Source of the DNA: Pyrrhosoma nymphula
Taxonomy: Eukaryota; Arthropoda; Insecta; Odonata; Coenagrionidae
Assembly: GCA_963573305.1 (NCBI GenBank)
Contig: OY754339.1
Location: 13,005,941 to 13,069,940, forward strand
Length of the DNA stretch: 64,000 nucleotides
Reading direction: 5' to 3'
The notes beneath the pieces were generated by a model. The model saw nothing but the letters and a program-made list of their open reading frames with translations, was not told where the DNA came from and made no database searches. This document shows positions 10,346-22,023 of this stretch, in pieces; position 1 is the stretch's first letter; each line of letters opens with the position of its first letter. The position numbers and the translations under genes are program-made.

Positions 10346-11975
10346 TTAAATGGTCACCTTTGGGTCATGCATTCTTTTTAAAATTTCCAACTGCTCAAGT
10401 ATGTCAAGTTCCCATCTGTTATTTGAAAAACATTTTGAAGAAGTGAATTTTTGAAGTAAAGTTTTTTGCTCTTCACTATTTTGGAAAGAAGTGGTGTTTC
10501 TCTTTTCCCTCTACACATGGTGCAGCAGTCGGGCAATTGCTTTTCTACGCTAACTAAATGCACACGAAAACAAGTGACGCTGTCAGTCTCTAGGGCTGGG
10601 TGACGAGCACAATGTCATTTTACATACTGCACCCACGGACACACAAATGAGGAAGAATGAAAATACCATTGAGCCCGAAGAAAAACTGTATTTAAGCGAT
10701 GGTGCTCCTGGGTCAATTCTCACGTGATGTAACAAACTGAATAGAAAAGCATGTTTCTGTGGGGCAGTCAAATCATGACTTAATGTTGGTGAGTTAATTT
10801 GCTATAGATGTTTGAAGAAAAAATTATGAAAATAGCCGCAGAAGACAACTGGGTACAATTAAATCACATTCCACAATCAGCAAAGCTCAGTGAAAGTTTG
10901 GGTACCACTCTTATCTGTCCCCTGCGGTTCAGAAGACAGGTACTTAAATCACAAACCGCAGATACACAAGGGCTGTAGTGGACAAAACCATGGTTGACAA
11001 AACTGCGCTTGCCGAAGGAAACGTGTATCAGATTTTTTCAAGTTCGTAGTCAGCTCCTTGTGCATGACTACGGAGAAAGAGCTCTTGCATTATCCATCGC
11101 TATGACAGCCCCTTTTATACTTCTCTCGTCCAACACATCCAAGAAATGAATGAACCATTCCTTAAATACACAAGCATTCATGTCTGAGTGATAGTTATCA
11201 CAAGCAGATTTAGTTTTTGGTCAAAAAACAAGTTTGCAGCCCTCCAGAAAGCCAGTCTCTGCGGAGCCTATATGGCATTCAATAACCCTCCCACCCTTTC
11301 CCATTGAAACTTTCAGTCCTCCATTGTCACTCTCATCCTGCCAAACCTTGTTTGGGGCCGTATTTTGGCTGGCCCATGTCTCATCCAATTAAAATATAAT
11401 TTTCTTGGGATTCGTTTGAGTTAAGTGATTTCATAGGTTAGGCTCATTCTGCCAAAAATATAAGGTGAGCCGTTACAATATCTGCTCTTTCCATTATAAA
11501 TTTCCTCTCATCATTCTCTTTCCTGTGCTTAAATCCCATGGACTTAAGAATTCACCAGAGAGATACCTATAATTTCCCATAGGAAGTTCATTTCATTTGT
11601 CAAATCAGAAAGTAATTTCATCATCGTAGGGTAGGCTCTTTTCATTATACCCCAGGAATTACCTACGAAGTACATCTTTGTTGAAGCTATTGATCTTTGT
11701 GCTTACAGTGTTCCCCTTCAACTGTTTACTGAGAGAATTAAATTGCACATTTTTCTCTATCATTTCTTTCCGTGAGAATTTGCTCTCCACTGAGTCTTAG
11801 AGAACATGGCAGGCCTCTGTTGTCCTTTCTTATTTTAGACATGCTTATTACGGGCCTAAGATTTTCCTCTTCTCTTCTAAAATATTCATGAATGCGATGA
11901 ACGATTTCCCATCCTTGTTGGTAAACAACTGCTTTTCTTCATGCCATGGTATCCAAAGGATCACCAAAGTTCTAT
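10346..11975. other. no supported gene
   Basis: Mixed-composition DNA with no frame over 65 codons and no recognisable protein, RNA or inverted repeat. It may be an intron of the host gene that ends at 12818. Confidence 0.4.
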
Positions 11976-11976
11976 A

Positions 11977-12190
11977 GGCCATTTTACGTGATGAAATATT
12001 TTGTACAAACGAATATACGTGAGATTGTACGTTTGTCTCAACGAAATTAGAGCAGATTCAATTTCCCGTGCAGGCATTGAGACATTGCACAAGCATTCAT
12101 ACAATTTGCCGCTTTACACGATACATTTTGCCTCATGCAAGAGTTCACGGAATAGTTTGTACACACAAATGTACTGTGTAAAATGGCCTT
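11977..12190. mobile_element. short MITE with AGGCCATTTTAC ends
   Basis: The left end AGGCCATTTTACGTG is mirrored at the right end, which on the minus strand reads AGGCCATTTTACAC. Further near-palindromic segments (GTACAAACG..., TACACACAAATGTA) lie inside. The roughly 214-bp size, the inverted ends and the absence of coding sequence fit a MITE. I could not define a target duplication, so the superfamily is open. Confidence 0.5.
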
Positions 12191-12617
12191 GACAAGTGAC
12201 ACCAAAGCAAACTGCTGACACGCATACAAGGCAATTCACACACAGCAAATTTGGCAACACAGGCGATTCAAGGCCAATGTGAAACTCATGGCAGTCAGAG
12301 GAAGAATTGAGTCCCTCCCTGCTCCCCCTCCCAATGTATGGCATGCTGCTCTACTGTGATTGGCTGGAAAAGTGAAAGACACATCAGTGCACTCAAGGTC
12401 AGCCGCCATCAGTTTGGAAAAAAGGTTATTCGGTTCTTTATCCTCTGTGCTGTCTCTGAACATCTGGAAGGGACTTAATGAATAGCTTTTACGCCTATGC
12501 CATTTTATTTATGTGTATGTGGTGAAGAGTTTGGGTTTTGGATGGTATTGTATTTTGTATGTGGCTAAAAGTATATGTCTTTCTTACTTCCTCATTTTGT
12601 TTCTTCCAAAATTCTAG

Positions 12618-12818
12618 ACTGTAGAGACTCGCACCACTAAGAGGCGTAGTGACGGGACAGAGGAGACGGTGGTGAGCGTGCAGAAGGCGGATGGCTCAGG
12701 GGACGTACGCACGCAGACGGGCCTGATTCCAAGGATCGGTGGCATGGACATCTTCTCTGAAAGAACAGATGACCAATTTTTTACTGACCTATTTGATAAC
12801 TTCTTTAGAAGGGACTAA
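12618..12818 (+). CDS. terminal coding exon of a HAX1-like host gene
   Basis: A pyrimidine-rich acceptor ending TTCTAG at 12617 opens a 66-codon exon in one frame, closed by TAA at 12816-12818. The peptide starts TVETRTTKRRSDGTEETVVS and ends FFTDLFDNFFRRD. The charged 'T.R...DG.EET.V' block followed by a short acidic and aromatic C-terminus resembles the C-terminal end of HAX1 (HS1-associated protein X-1), a largely mitochondrial and ER anti-apoptotic and adaptor protein. The codons look conserved rather than decayed, unlike nearly everything else here. Upstream exons are not visible in the preceding 4 kb. An alternative is another protein with a similar charged tail. Confidence 0.5.
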   Translation, partial: TVETRTTKRRSDGTEETVVSVQKADGSGDVRTQTGLIPRIGGMDIFSERTDDQFFTDLFDNFFRRD

Positions 12819-12937
12819 CATGGAAATTTATGATGTTTTGGGTGCCATAACACAAGTAGCAGTATTTGTTGATATTTATGCAAACTTATCTACCAATGGC
12901 ATGTAATTAGTCTCTATTGACCTTTTTTCTCTATAGA

Positions 12938-12943
12938 AATAAA
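12938..12943 (+). terminator. poly(A) signal AATAAA
   Basis: AATAAA sits 120 bases after the stop codon of the exon ending at 12818, a normal 3' UTR spacing, and supports that exon as the gene's last. Confidence 0.55.
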
Positions 12944-13512
12944 CTAAATTATTGATCTCCGCATCCACCTCGACTCAGCGTAATGGATTAATCCTGAAAA
13001 AGTGATACTTGAGTAAAATCTTGAAACATTGGTAATCTTTTGTCGATAATCCAGAAAACCTTTGTTTCAAGAAAAATTATGTAAATATTTAATTGTTATT
13101 TTACTTTCAGAAAAAAATTACTGTTGATTTAATTTAGTAGTCAGAACTAACTGTAAGTAGCTGGGTGCTAAGTAGGCTTGTAGTGGGAAGCCTGGAGTAG
13201 AGGAAATTATGTTAATTTTGAATCATTAAATATCATATTTAACATAATTGACTGATTTTTTTATTCAAAAATTTCTTGTTAGGTGACAGGTATGAAGCAC
13301 CAGGAATTACTTTTCAAGGAATATAGACCTGAAATATTTCTCCTAGTATCATTAAGAAAATGCCTTCTCTTTATATACCAGAATACTGGTGAATATGCCA
13401 TATGCATGTGTAGGGGTATTCCCAGCCTTATTTTTTTCTAGTGATGTCATCAGGATTCAAGTATTTGATATAAGACACTGTCTCCGGCGTTACTTTGTGG
13501 AACTCCTTCATA

Positions 13513-13712
13513 TTTTTTTAAATAATAATAAACACTTGGTTGTTATTCCACACTTTATTGGAAACAAAACGACCCGGGTTTCAGCATGTCATGCCATCAT
13601 CAGGATCCTGCCTCATATTGCCTGATGATGGCATGACATGCTGAAACCCGGGTCGTTTTGTTTCCAATAAAGTGTGGAATAACAACCAAGTGTTTATTAT
13701 TATTTAAAAAAA
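13513..13712. repeat. perfect foldback of two Penelope-type ends
   Basis: Arms 13513-13604 and 13621-13712 are exact reverse complements of 92 bp around a 16-base spacer. Each arm contains CCUGAUGAU, a hairpin (GCAU/AUGC), GAAAC, CCCGGG and GUC: a hammerhead-like core with a palindromic stem III. A tail ends in AATAAAGTGTGGAATAAC and TTTATTATTATTT. The same core is found at 10093-10126. Two terminal fragments joined tail to tail explain the structure. Confidence 0.85.
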
Positions 13713-13713
13713 A

Positions 13714-14624
13714 ATTTCAAGTATTTGATTTGATCTCATCACATCCACGAACGATCAATCATTCAGAGAAATATTTGAATTCTGGTCGTGATGGTGGCAT
13801 AATCAAAGGATGCTTTCCTATGTTTACCAATAGCTTACTATCGAAGGTAGCAGTCTGTGATCATTGGCTGCTGATGTGTATTTGTTCAGCATGCCTTTGA
13901 GAGGATAGCCAGCTACCATCAGCCATTTCATTACATTGCATGGAGTGGCAAACACTATTTATTGCCATGAATAGAAACCATCCATTATGTATTGGTAGGG
14001 TTGGCCTAAGGGGTCCTGTCATCCCTAGACAGAAAATTCAGGCACCCCTATAGTCAGTAATCTCAAGCAAAAGCCACCTAAATATATGATACTTAAAATA
14101 ATAGTAGGAGGATACAAATTTATTTATTATTGATCAATTAAATTATTTATTAATCAACACTAATATATTTGATTACATGAATAATTACTCTTAATATCTG
14201 TATAACAAATCTGAAATATAGAAATTATGAAGAATTACCTTTTTGAGCTTTTGCTTTGGCAAATTTTTGTGTTAATTCCTCCATATTGATTGCAAATACT
14301 ATTTCATGAATATTATTGCTTGACTAGTGAGTCATTTCTGAGCAAATATATAGCAATTTTAGCTGTTATAATTTGTAATTACAAAAGACTTCCGTTTGAA
14401 CTTGATACCAACATTTGCAATGCCGAATAAATTCTCAAAGCAGTAAACAGTTTGGTGTAAACAGTGAGTGCTGTCTCCCCCAATGGGATTCAGCAGAGCA
14501 AATGCTGATACGTCAAGGTTGTTTCGCCGCCCATCAGCCTTCTGACCCTTTTATGGTCTTTAGGTCAAGTGCGTGCCTCCTGTTTACTTTTTTTCCTTCC
14601 CATTCCCTTCCCTTTTAATCTCAG
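13714..14624. other. no supported gene
   Basis: AT-rich sequence without domain-bearing frames. It ends in a strong polypyrimidine tract (14587-14622) that precedes a possible exon. Confidence 0.4.
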
Positions 14625-14698
14625 GGATAAGCGAGAGCATGAGGCCCTGGAGAGGAAGTATTCTCACAGGGTTTCTTCCGAATCACCTGTAGTAAACA
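14625..14698 (+). CDS. possible small internal exon, unknown protein
   Basis: A long pyrimidine tract and TCTCAG acceptor (to 14624) and a GTATGT donor (from 14699) bracket 74 bases that are open in only one frame. The frame reads DKREHEALERKYSHRVSSES, a charged helix-like segment. Both splice signals are good, but the exon is short and the protein is not recognised. It lies after the poly(A) signal of the HAX1-like gene, so it would belong to another gene or be fortuitous. Confidence 0.25.
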
Positions 14699-14783
14699 GT
14701 ATGTATGACTGCATGTAATGAAGTAGGTTCTGTGATTTTTAATTCTATTATTTGTAATTCCCTTGATAAATCCATTCTGTCTA

Positions 14784-15529
14784 CAGGTAAGCCTCACTTA
14801 GCGCAAGGGATACATTCCTAGGGGTCTTTTCAGTAATTGAATTTCCATTAAGTGAGATCATTTTAAAATTGGGAATATGGGGATGCATTTCCAGCAACAT
14901 AGATATTGGGTTGCTAATTTCTATGAAACCATATATATTTCAATTAAATATCTTGAAAATGCTTGTTGTTATAATTATTTATTGTTAAAAGTATCTTTAA
15001 AGATATTAGGTTGTTGCTTAATGTCGCTTTCTCTCATGTAAAGCATTTTTTCACAAATAGTTTTAAATTTCCTTCCCAGAAGCGAGTTCCCATTTTTCTT
15101 TTTTTATTATGAGCTGACATCTGTTGTCTGGTTTTTAACTGTGTCAATCCGGCAAATTAAGTTCTTTGTAGAAGGATAAACTTCCCTTGCCTTGACATTT
15201 CACGGTGCTGCTGCGCTCGAAGTTTGGATGATCCTCGTAAAATCAGTCAAAAGCTGTTATTATTTAAGATATAGCTCATCAACGAGAACTTTTCTTGTCA
15301 ATACTTTTTCTTTCTTTGGACGAAAATAGAAAAACTTAGAAGAGTAAAGGCTAGCAATAATGTCAAGTCACGTCAATTGAGAGCAACAGTACTTGTGACT
15401 AATTCACCTCGAGGGAGGGGGAAAGTAAAGGGATTCGGGTGGGTGGCATTGGTTAAGTTCCACTGAGAGAAAAATTTGCACTAAGGTGAGTTTTTGTTAA
15501 TGGAGGTTGTGCTGAACAAGGTATGACTG
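14784..15529. mobile_element. Tigger/pogo-like non-autonomous element
   Basis: The left end CAGGTAAGCCTCACTTAGC and the right end, read on the minus strand as CAGTCATACCTTGTTCAGC, are imperfect inverted repeats. Both resemble the CAGGCATACCTCG-type termini of Tigger elements, and both abut TA (14782-14783 and 15530-15531), the Tc1/mariner-type target duplication. The 746-bp interior has no transposase frame. Confidence 0.55.
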
Positions 15530-15923
15530 TATATCAATGGAATTATCCAGTTTTGAATTATTTTCCTGTGTAAAACATGTTGTTATGAAGAAGTATTTTT
15601 TGTAATTCACACATACATATTTCACTGTTAATTGTAGCCATTCACTGCTGAATTTAACTGTAGTCCTTTTAAAAATTTTGTTCATGCAAAAAGCTGAAAT
15701 GTTAGCTTAAAGTTTGATGCATTTCTATGGTAGATGTTCTTGACGGGGTCTAAATAAGAGCGCTTGAACCTGAAAAACCCTTCTTTCTGGGCACAAGGTA
15801 GGAGTAAATCAATTTTTATTCTTCTGGCAGGTGAAGATTCATAATGAAAATAGAATAACAATTAAATATTTTGTTCATATTTGTAAAACATATCTGCTAT
15901 TAAATTGACATTGTTTGAAGGGC

Positions 15924-16178
15924 TTAAGTTCCTTTTACAAGTTGCCTTATCAGAGCCAACGTAAACTGCCAATGAGTCATCTTCCCCCTGCAAGATGTAA
16001 AAAACATGTGGCTGTTGAGGATGGTGACACTGAAGACATGGGCGAAGAGCTTATTCGTCCACTCGAAGCCATGACTTTTGTGGCCTAGTAGCTTGTTCCC
16101 CCTATGTACCGTAGCCCATGTGTAACAGCTGTGAGGCTGGTCCTCTACGATGCCTAGCCTCACAGCTTTCCACTTCAT
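15924..16178 (-). pseudogene. piggyBac-like transposase C-terminal relic
   Basis: The minus-strand frame contains EWTNKLFAHVFSVTILNSHM and ends with HWQFTLALIRQLVKG. This matches the conserved end of the piggyBac transposase core: 'KW..RLF.HLLD....NA.ILY', later 'FR..LA..L'. The preceding part, about 16050-16178, is not alignable by eye, and no Cys-rich C-terminal zinc domain follows. The catalytic aspartates lie upstream and are missing. Probably an ancient internally deleted copy. Confidence 0.5.
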
Positions 16179-16399
16179 CGCAGAAATTACCCTCTCCCTG
16201 TAAACAATGTTTAATAGTCAGCATGAATACTTTCCTTGTATAGTTTCACACTCTGTCGATTCATTTCTTATGTGTACCCATACATTTCCTCATTTAATTT
16301 TTTTTTACATGTCAATATCGACGATGGCATGCCTTAAAAGTTTTGTCATAAGAAATTATTTTTTCTATCTTTAGGTCATCATAAAGGGTCTTGTGGTCT

Positions 16400-16530
16400 C
16401 ATCCTTTTAGACATCCCTTGCATGGTGAAGCCTCTACATCCTCCTCATCTTCCAAAGCAGGAGGATCTACGTCCCTGTCTTCCGACCTGGTGTCCGACTC
16501 CACAGCCTCAGAGTCGGAAGCCTAAAAAAC
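16400..16530 (-). pseudogene. acidic N-terminal piece, probably of the same piggyBac element
   Basis: A minus-strand open stretch reads ASDSEAVESDTRSEDRDVD and then PPALEDEEDVEAS. Many piggyBac transposases start with such an Asp/Glu/Ser-rich tail, and the position 5' of the relic at 15924-16178 in the same orientation fits. The composition is not diagnostic by itself. An upstream Met (MASKEEIVGAL) is in a different frame. Confidence 0.3.
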
Positions 16531-19500
16531 TTCCTGTTCTATTTAGAGCTCCGACAATTTCCTCTTTGGAGGCCATGGCTATGAATTAATTATGTATTTA
16601 TTGATATTGTGATCAAGATAATGTGGACAATGGATATCCACCGTAAATGAACTAGAATGACTGCCAAAAAAATCACAATGCCTCATAAAATTTCTGAATC
16701 CTCTTGTGAGAGCTGCACAATCCTGCAGTGCATCACGGACAACTAAGGCCTCTCGGCAGAAAACAGAGACAGAATGACATTTAGTTTTAAACTCCCTGCA
16801 AGGTACAGTTAACTCTCAAGTCATCCGATATGCAAGTAACCGGAATTCTTATGCAACCGTCATGTAAATTTGAGGTTGCAAGCCAGTTTGAATTAGCATT
16901 TCTAATCTTGCAGAATATCTTCCATTTGTGACGATTTGCAACTCATTCAATACCGCGATAGCAGGTAGCCTAGTTCACATACTTTTATATTGTTTGTAAG
17001 TAAAACATGCGACAGCATTATTTTTCGTTTCAAATTGTATTGGTCAGTTTTTACCTCTGTTCAACCTGCTGAAAATCAAACTCCATGGTTGCAGTCAAAA
17101 ATTAAGGTCTCTTACAATATTTAAAAATGGATCATCTGATGAGATGAGGGATTCAAAGGATTTTGTTTGTTCTAAATAACAAAGAAAGAAAATCATTCAT
17201 GATGAAGTATCAGAATTAGTGTAATGCTCGAGTGCCATTCCTCCAGTGAAAAGGTTATGTGCGATTAACTGGACAAATAGTGGTATGTTGACAGGGTGCC
17301 CCCATTACGACGACATTGGACACGGATGAGATATTTGGAAGGGTATTGAATAGGGACTGATGCATTCCACAATAAGACGAAAGTGATAATGAGGATGAGC
17401 ATGCACCAGTCTCATGGTGGGTTGCTTCCAAAGCTTGAACACATCGTAAAATTTGTAGAGCAGTGCAAGTGCTTCAAGGCCCAGACTGTAATGCTATTTA
17501 TTAGATTTATGAATTCATTTGATCTTGTGTGGTTACCATGGTAGTTTGAATTCTTTTTGAAAGTGTTGCGGTTTTTGTTCACAAAGCTGTTTCCTTTGTG
17601 TAAATTGAAGTAACCAGTAAAATATTGAATTCTGCATAGGTTGGCTTTGTGGGAGTTATTAATGGGGTTTGTGTTCACCTTTGTGAAACAACTATTTCAT
17701 AGTTCTAATAATTATTATTTTTTTAATTTTTTTATTATTCCTAATTGCAATATTTGCCCAGTAGTGTTAAAATTTTTTTTTAAATGCCCTTGTCCGTAAC
17801 TTTAAAATGTGTCTCTTGCAGACAAATGCAAGAGGGGTTAAAATCATTAATTAAAATGGCCAGCTCCTCCTTGTGCCGATAAAAACCATTACAATTCCAT
17901 TGTAATGTAAAAACCATTATAAATATTTAAAATAAGAGAAAATTATAATTTAACTAAGATAAAAATAATTAAAAATCAGAGGAGCCAATGTCCACCACAG
18001 AAAGCAATCAGCGCTGTTTCCTTCCCTTGTTTCTTATTCTCTGGATTTCTGTATCGGAGACACAGAAATCCTCGTCCATTGCCTCCGGCTGGGGTTTTTT
18101 CCCCTTGCTGGAGGGACAGGGGGAAGGTGTCTTCTCATGCCTAGAGGGCGAGACCCCGGTTGAGGTTTTAGGCAGGCTCTTCTTTGGAGAGCAGAGGTGG
18201 TTATATCCATTTTCTCTTCGGTGACTGTCTTTACTTTACTTTTATTAGGATCTACTTGTAGCTATTAATATATTGATTTCAGCTTTTAACATTTTCAGAG
18301 TTTTGATTAAAATTTAGTTCAGCAGAAATAAAATATTCCAATAATAGGTAGTTGACCTTTTGGCGATTGGTCAGGGAAATTGGTAAATCCATCGGGGAAA
18401 AGTCAGGGAATTAAAAAAATGGATATCAGTGGCCACCCTGATCCAGGTGTCAAGAAATTTCTTAGTCTTAAATTTTTCCATCATAGGAAGAGAATCTTTT
18501 TATATTTATGGTACTGATGGTTTTCTAGTAGGATTGAAATTTGAGCAACTTTTATTTATTTCAGTAAGTTGTTTTGGGTTGATTAACCCTATGCTGGAGT
18601 TGATTATGAAGACGTTACTCCTGATTAAAATTTTTGTCATTGCAAATATAACAGGTTCTGCTTGTGGGAGATATTCTGGCAGATAAATAATATATGCTTA
18701 AAAAATTACAGGTCCAAGAAAGAAGAGGAGGGTCTGTGTTAAAGGTATTTTTGTTTTTACTGTTTGTATTATCTTTTAGGTGTGAAACTGCTGGTTAGCC
18801 TGTCCTCTACTCGTTATTTATCCAATTTCTATGATTTACTTGTATGTATAAGTTATCTGATTACTAATCTTAAGGTCTCCTCAGATGAATAATTAAACCA
18901 AAAATTCCTAAATTTCCTTGGTATCTAAAATACTCTCAAGGTAACTAAAGCAGCAGTGATGGAAAGTATTTTTTAACTTCAAGGAAAGGGTTCAATTTAT
19001 CACAGACAGCCTTCGCTAGAACCTTTGAAAAATTACATTTTAACGATGGTGGTCTTTCTTGTTCTTGGTACAAAAGCATTGCCTGGAGTGTGCCTTCGTC
19101 CTGATGGAAATGTGACTCAGTGATATGAATGTCATGAACAAATTAGAATTTGGTAATATGTGGTGACATTGCAAAGATGGTGCATCGGAACTAATGATGT
19201 TGAATTAAACTATTGTTTTAACCCAGTATTCACTGTTGTGTGCATGCATTGCTGTTCTCCTTTTGTTGCACCTTATTATAAAATGCATGCCTACCAAAGA
19301 ACTGATATTTCCATTTTTGGCCTGAAATCCAGGAAAAGTGCTGGAATTTCATAACTTTTGGTCTGTATAGTAACCCTTTCATGGACCATCTTCTCGGTAA
19401 GAATGGCTACCCGCACTGGTCTACTGCAGTGAAGAAAGGGCTGCCAAACCAACTTTTGACTTGCTGACATCCTTTGCACTGAAAATTGTAGCACATTCAC

Positions 19501-20400
19501 CCATCGTAATCCTGTATGTGATCAAATATTTCTCTGCAACTTCTTCTTCTTTCAGGTCCTTGATTCAAATCTTTGGTCCCCAAAAGAGTCAACAAAGTAA
19601 TAGCTTATTTCCTTCAGGATACCACTGACCCCCACATTCCTAACACCATAGTCCAACAGCCTAGCCAAGACACTGAACCAAGTGGCGTGCTTTCGCCTCC
19701 CCTCCCTATAAAATAACAATACTTCTCATATTGCGTACCCTCCACAGTAAATGCATCCCCAACACTCATCTGCCACCTTTCTTGAAGTTGTTCTAGATGA
19801 CAAACTTTTTTCTCACCGCTTTTGCATAACGTTTTCCAGAAGAAAAAAGGCACCGAAATTCACCCTCAATTCTCTCCTTGCCTGCAAGTGTTGCCTTCCT
19901 CATCAATTAACTCTCATTCCATCAGCCTCCCACAAATCCTTAATGCCTCCACCATTTGGTCTGCAATCCCTGAATCAAAAGGTCTATGACTTCAAAGGTA
20001 CCTAGCTTAGCGTCCTTGCCTGCCATATCACTCTCCTTCCTATATCCCTAACTCCTGCATTTTTATTGAGATCTACATTACCACAATAGCCAATCTAATT
20101 TATACCTGCTCCATCAACTATTTTTAATTATTAAAAATTCTAAAATCCGGTCATCTCCCAACTCTTTTACCCAAACCTCCCAACAGGAAGATTGAAATAC
20201 CCCATGAAATGCTTCCATCAATATCCCTCTAATGGAAGAATATGAATCCTCGACTGTTCATCCAAATTTCCCTCACCTCTTCCTTGGCTCTGTAAAGCGA
20301 ATGAATCTCGCCTGTCTTATGGTTTTAATCCTGGATTGTAATATATAAATTAAAAGTAATAAAGTTTTAACTGAGAAAAATATGAAAATGTATAAAAAAC
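16531..20400. other. no supported gene; scattered transposon debris
   Basis: No convincing coding sequence. At 16804 the string CAGTTAACTCTCAAGTCATC after TA looks like a pogo/Tigger-type end, but I could not find its partner. The pyrimidine-rich open frame near 17988-18224 and the short frames at 18429-18686, 19160-19354 and 19614-20005 lack domains, splice signals or conservation cues. Other than these I see nothing. Confidence 0.35.
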
Positions 20401-20945
20401 ATGAATTAAAAAAAGGGTCCAGTTAAGGATGCATGCGAACACAGATGCTCATCAAGAGAGTATCCTTAGCCTCTGCATCCCAACCACCCAGTCACCTTCT
20501 CGTGGTGGACCCGTTAATCCGAGTAACCTAGGTGGAGATTGGGTTCTAACCCCAGTGGAAACCAGGTCGGAGAACAAACGACTGAGGTGGGGGCTTTTGA
20601 GGATTAATACCCTACAGCCACTCATTGGACAAGCCCTCTTGGCTTATGAGAGATTTCAGCAGGATATTTCACTTGAATGATGGCGGAATAACCGGTAAGG
20701 TCAACGGTGACGTTCTCAGGCTGGTTAAGGCGACTGCTGCAGCACCTGGTTGTAGGCATAAATACAGCCCATATGAAAATGGATACTAGAGGAAAGCCAC
20801 TACCTGGTTTTCTCCGGGGCGCTCCTGGAGATGCCGTTGGGGGGGGGGGGGGGGACAGCTGGTGTGCTGGTATTAAACAAGCATCGTAAAGGTGGGCACT
20901 GGTTGGGTCACCCGAGAAAATGACAGCCGACAAAGACCGCATTAG
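20401..20945. repeat. GC-richer unidentified repeat-like block with G-run
   Basis: This block is clearly richer in G+C than its surroundings and includes a run of about fifteen G at 20839-20854. It has the look of a leader or tail of a non-LTR element, but no reverse transcriptase or endonuclease motif is present in any frame. Identity unknown. Confidence 0.25.
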
Positions 20946-21757
20946 TGGAAAGGGAGGGCATATTGAATTATCTTAACCTTAAATTCAATATGAGTTACAG
21001 TTTGTAAATGATAACGTCTGATCTTGGGGTAACGTTTATTCAAGGCTAACTTGCATAGTTAACTAAGGGCATTGGCATCACAACAAAAAGAATGAAGTGC
21101 TCAGTCAACCAAAACATACCACAAGTAATACTGACCTCGAAGCATAAAAACACACAATTACAATAGAAAGTGCTTCCCCGAGTATAACATATGAGACTAC
21201 TGAAGCAGGAAAACATATGGCACACGAAATGGACCAAATACATTTAAGTGTTGTGCGTTGCCATCATACAATTACTCAACTTGGAAGTAATAATATTAAT
21301 AATTTATTAATCCCGGGACTTTTTCTTACAAGTATGGGATAAGTCAACGCTTATAGTATAATGCTACATTAAGGCAACTGAGGATACTTACATTACTGGA
21401 AAAGTATGTTGAATTCAATAAATAGTTTATTTTAGCTTTAAAAAGCTAATTAAACAATTGATAGTAATTCATGAATAATAATATAAAACTATAGAGAAAA
21501 TTTAACATCATGGATAATTTACATGGGAATTAGAAATGTTGTGAAATTGGCCGCTGTGGCAATTTTAGGTATTTACACGTCAGTAAGGTAATGCAGGGCA
21601 CAGAGAGACTTTTTTTCACCTCCCCCTCCTGCCTTAATTTTTCAAGATTTTTAAAAAAAAATTTTTGTAGGAATCTTGTTAAATGTAAGCCAATCTTGAA
21701 ATTGGAAATATCTATAACGGTTAAGGTGCTGAAGCTGTTTGAAATATAGTCTGCATC
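20946..21757. other. no supported gene
   Basis: AT-rich DNA with a few short frames and no recognisable feature. Confidence 0.4.
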
Positions 21758-21794
21758 GTCTCACTGTGCCCCATAGGGTGGGGAACAGTGAGAC
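21758..21794. repeat. 15-bp hairpin
   Basis: GTCTCACTGTGCCCCA pairs with TGGGGAACAGTGAGAC around a short AGGG-type loop, with one mismatch in the stem. It lies 230 bases downstream (minus-strand sense) of the unidentified protein at 22024-22923. It could be the end of a transposon or an RNA hairpin. Confidence 0.5.
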
Positions 21795-22023
21795 ACATCA
21801 TATGTGGTTTGGAGCAATGAGGAGAGTTTAAATGAATAAAATAACAAGCACAGAAGATCTTTTATTAAGTTCTTCGACAAATTTAGAAAATTAACTGAAA
21901 AAAACAAGCCATACGGCCTTTTGCTATATGGCATTTATCAAAAACATTATGAAAATATGCAGGAAAATAAACAATAAGATTATCTTTGAAGGAGTCCAGT
22001 CATAACATTCCTAAGTATCTTAA

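Noticed and set aside
18705..18752. Short exon reading SKKEEEGLC then stop
   Set aside because: Acceptor-like and donor-like sites are present but it is too short and has no partner exon.
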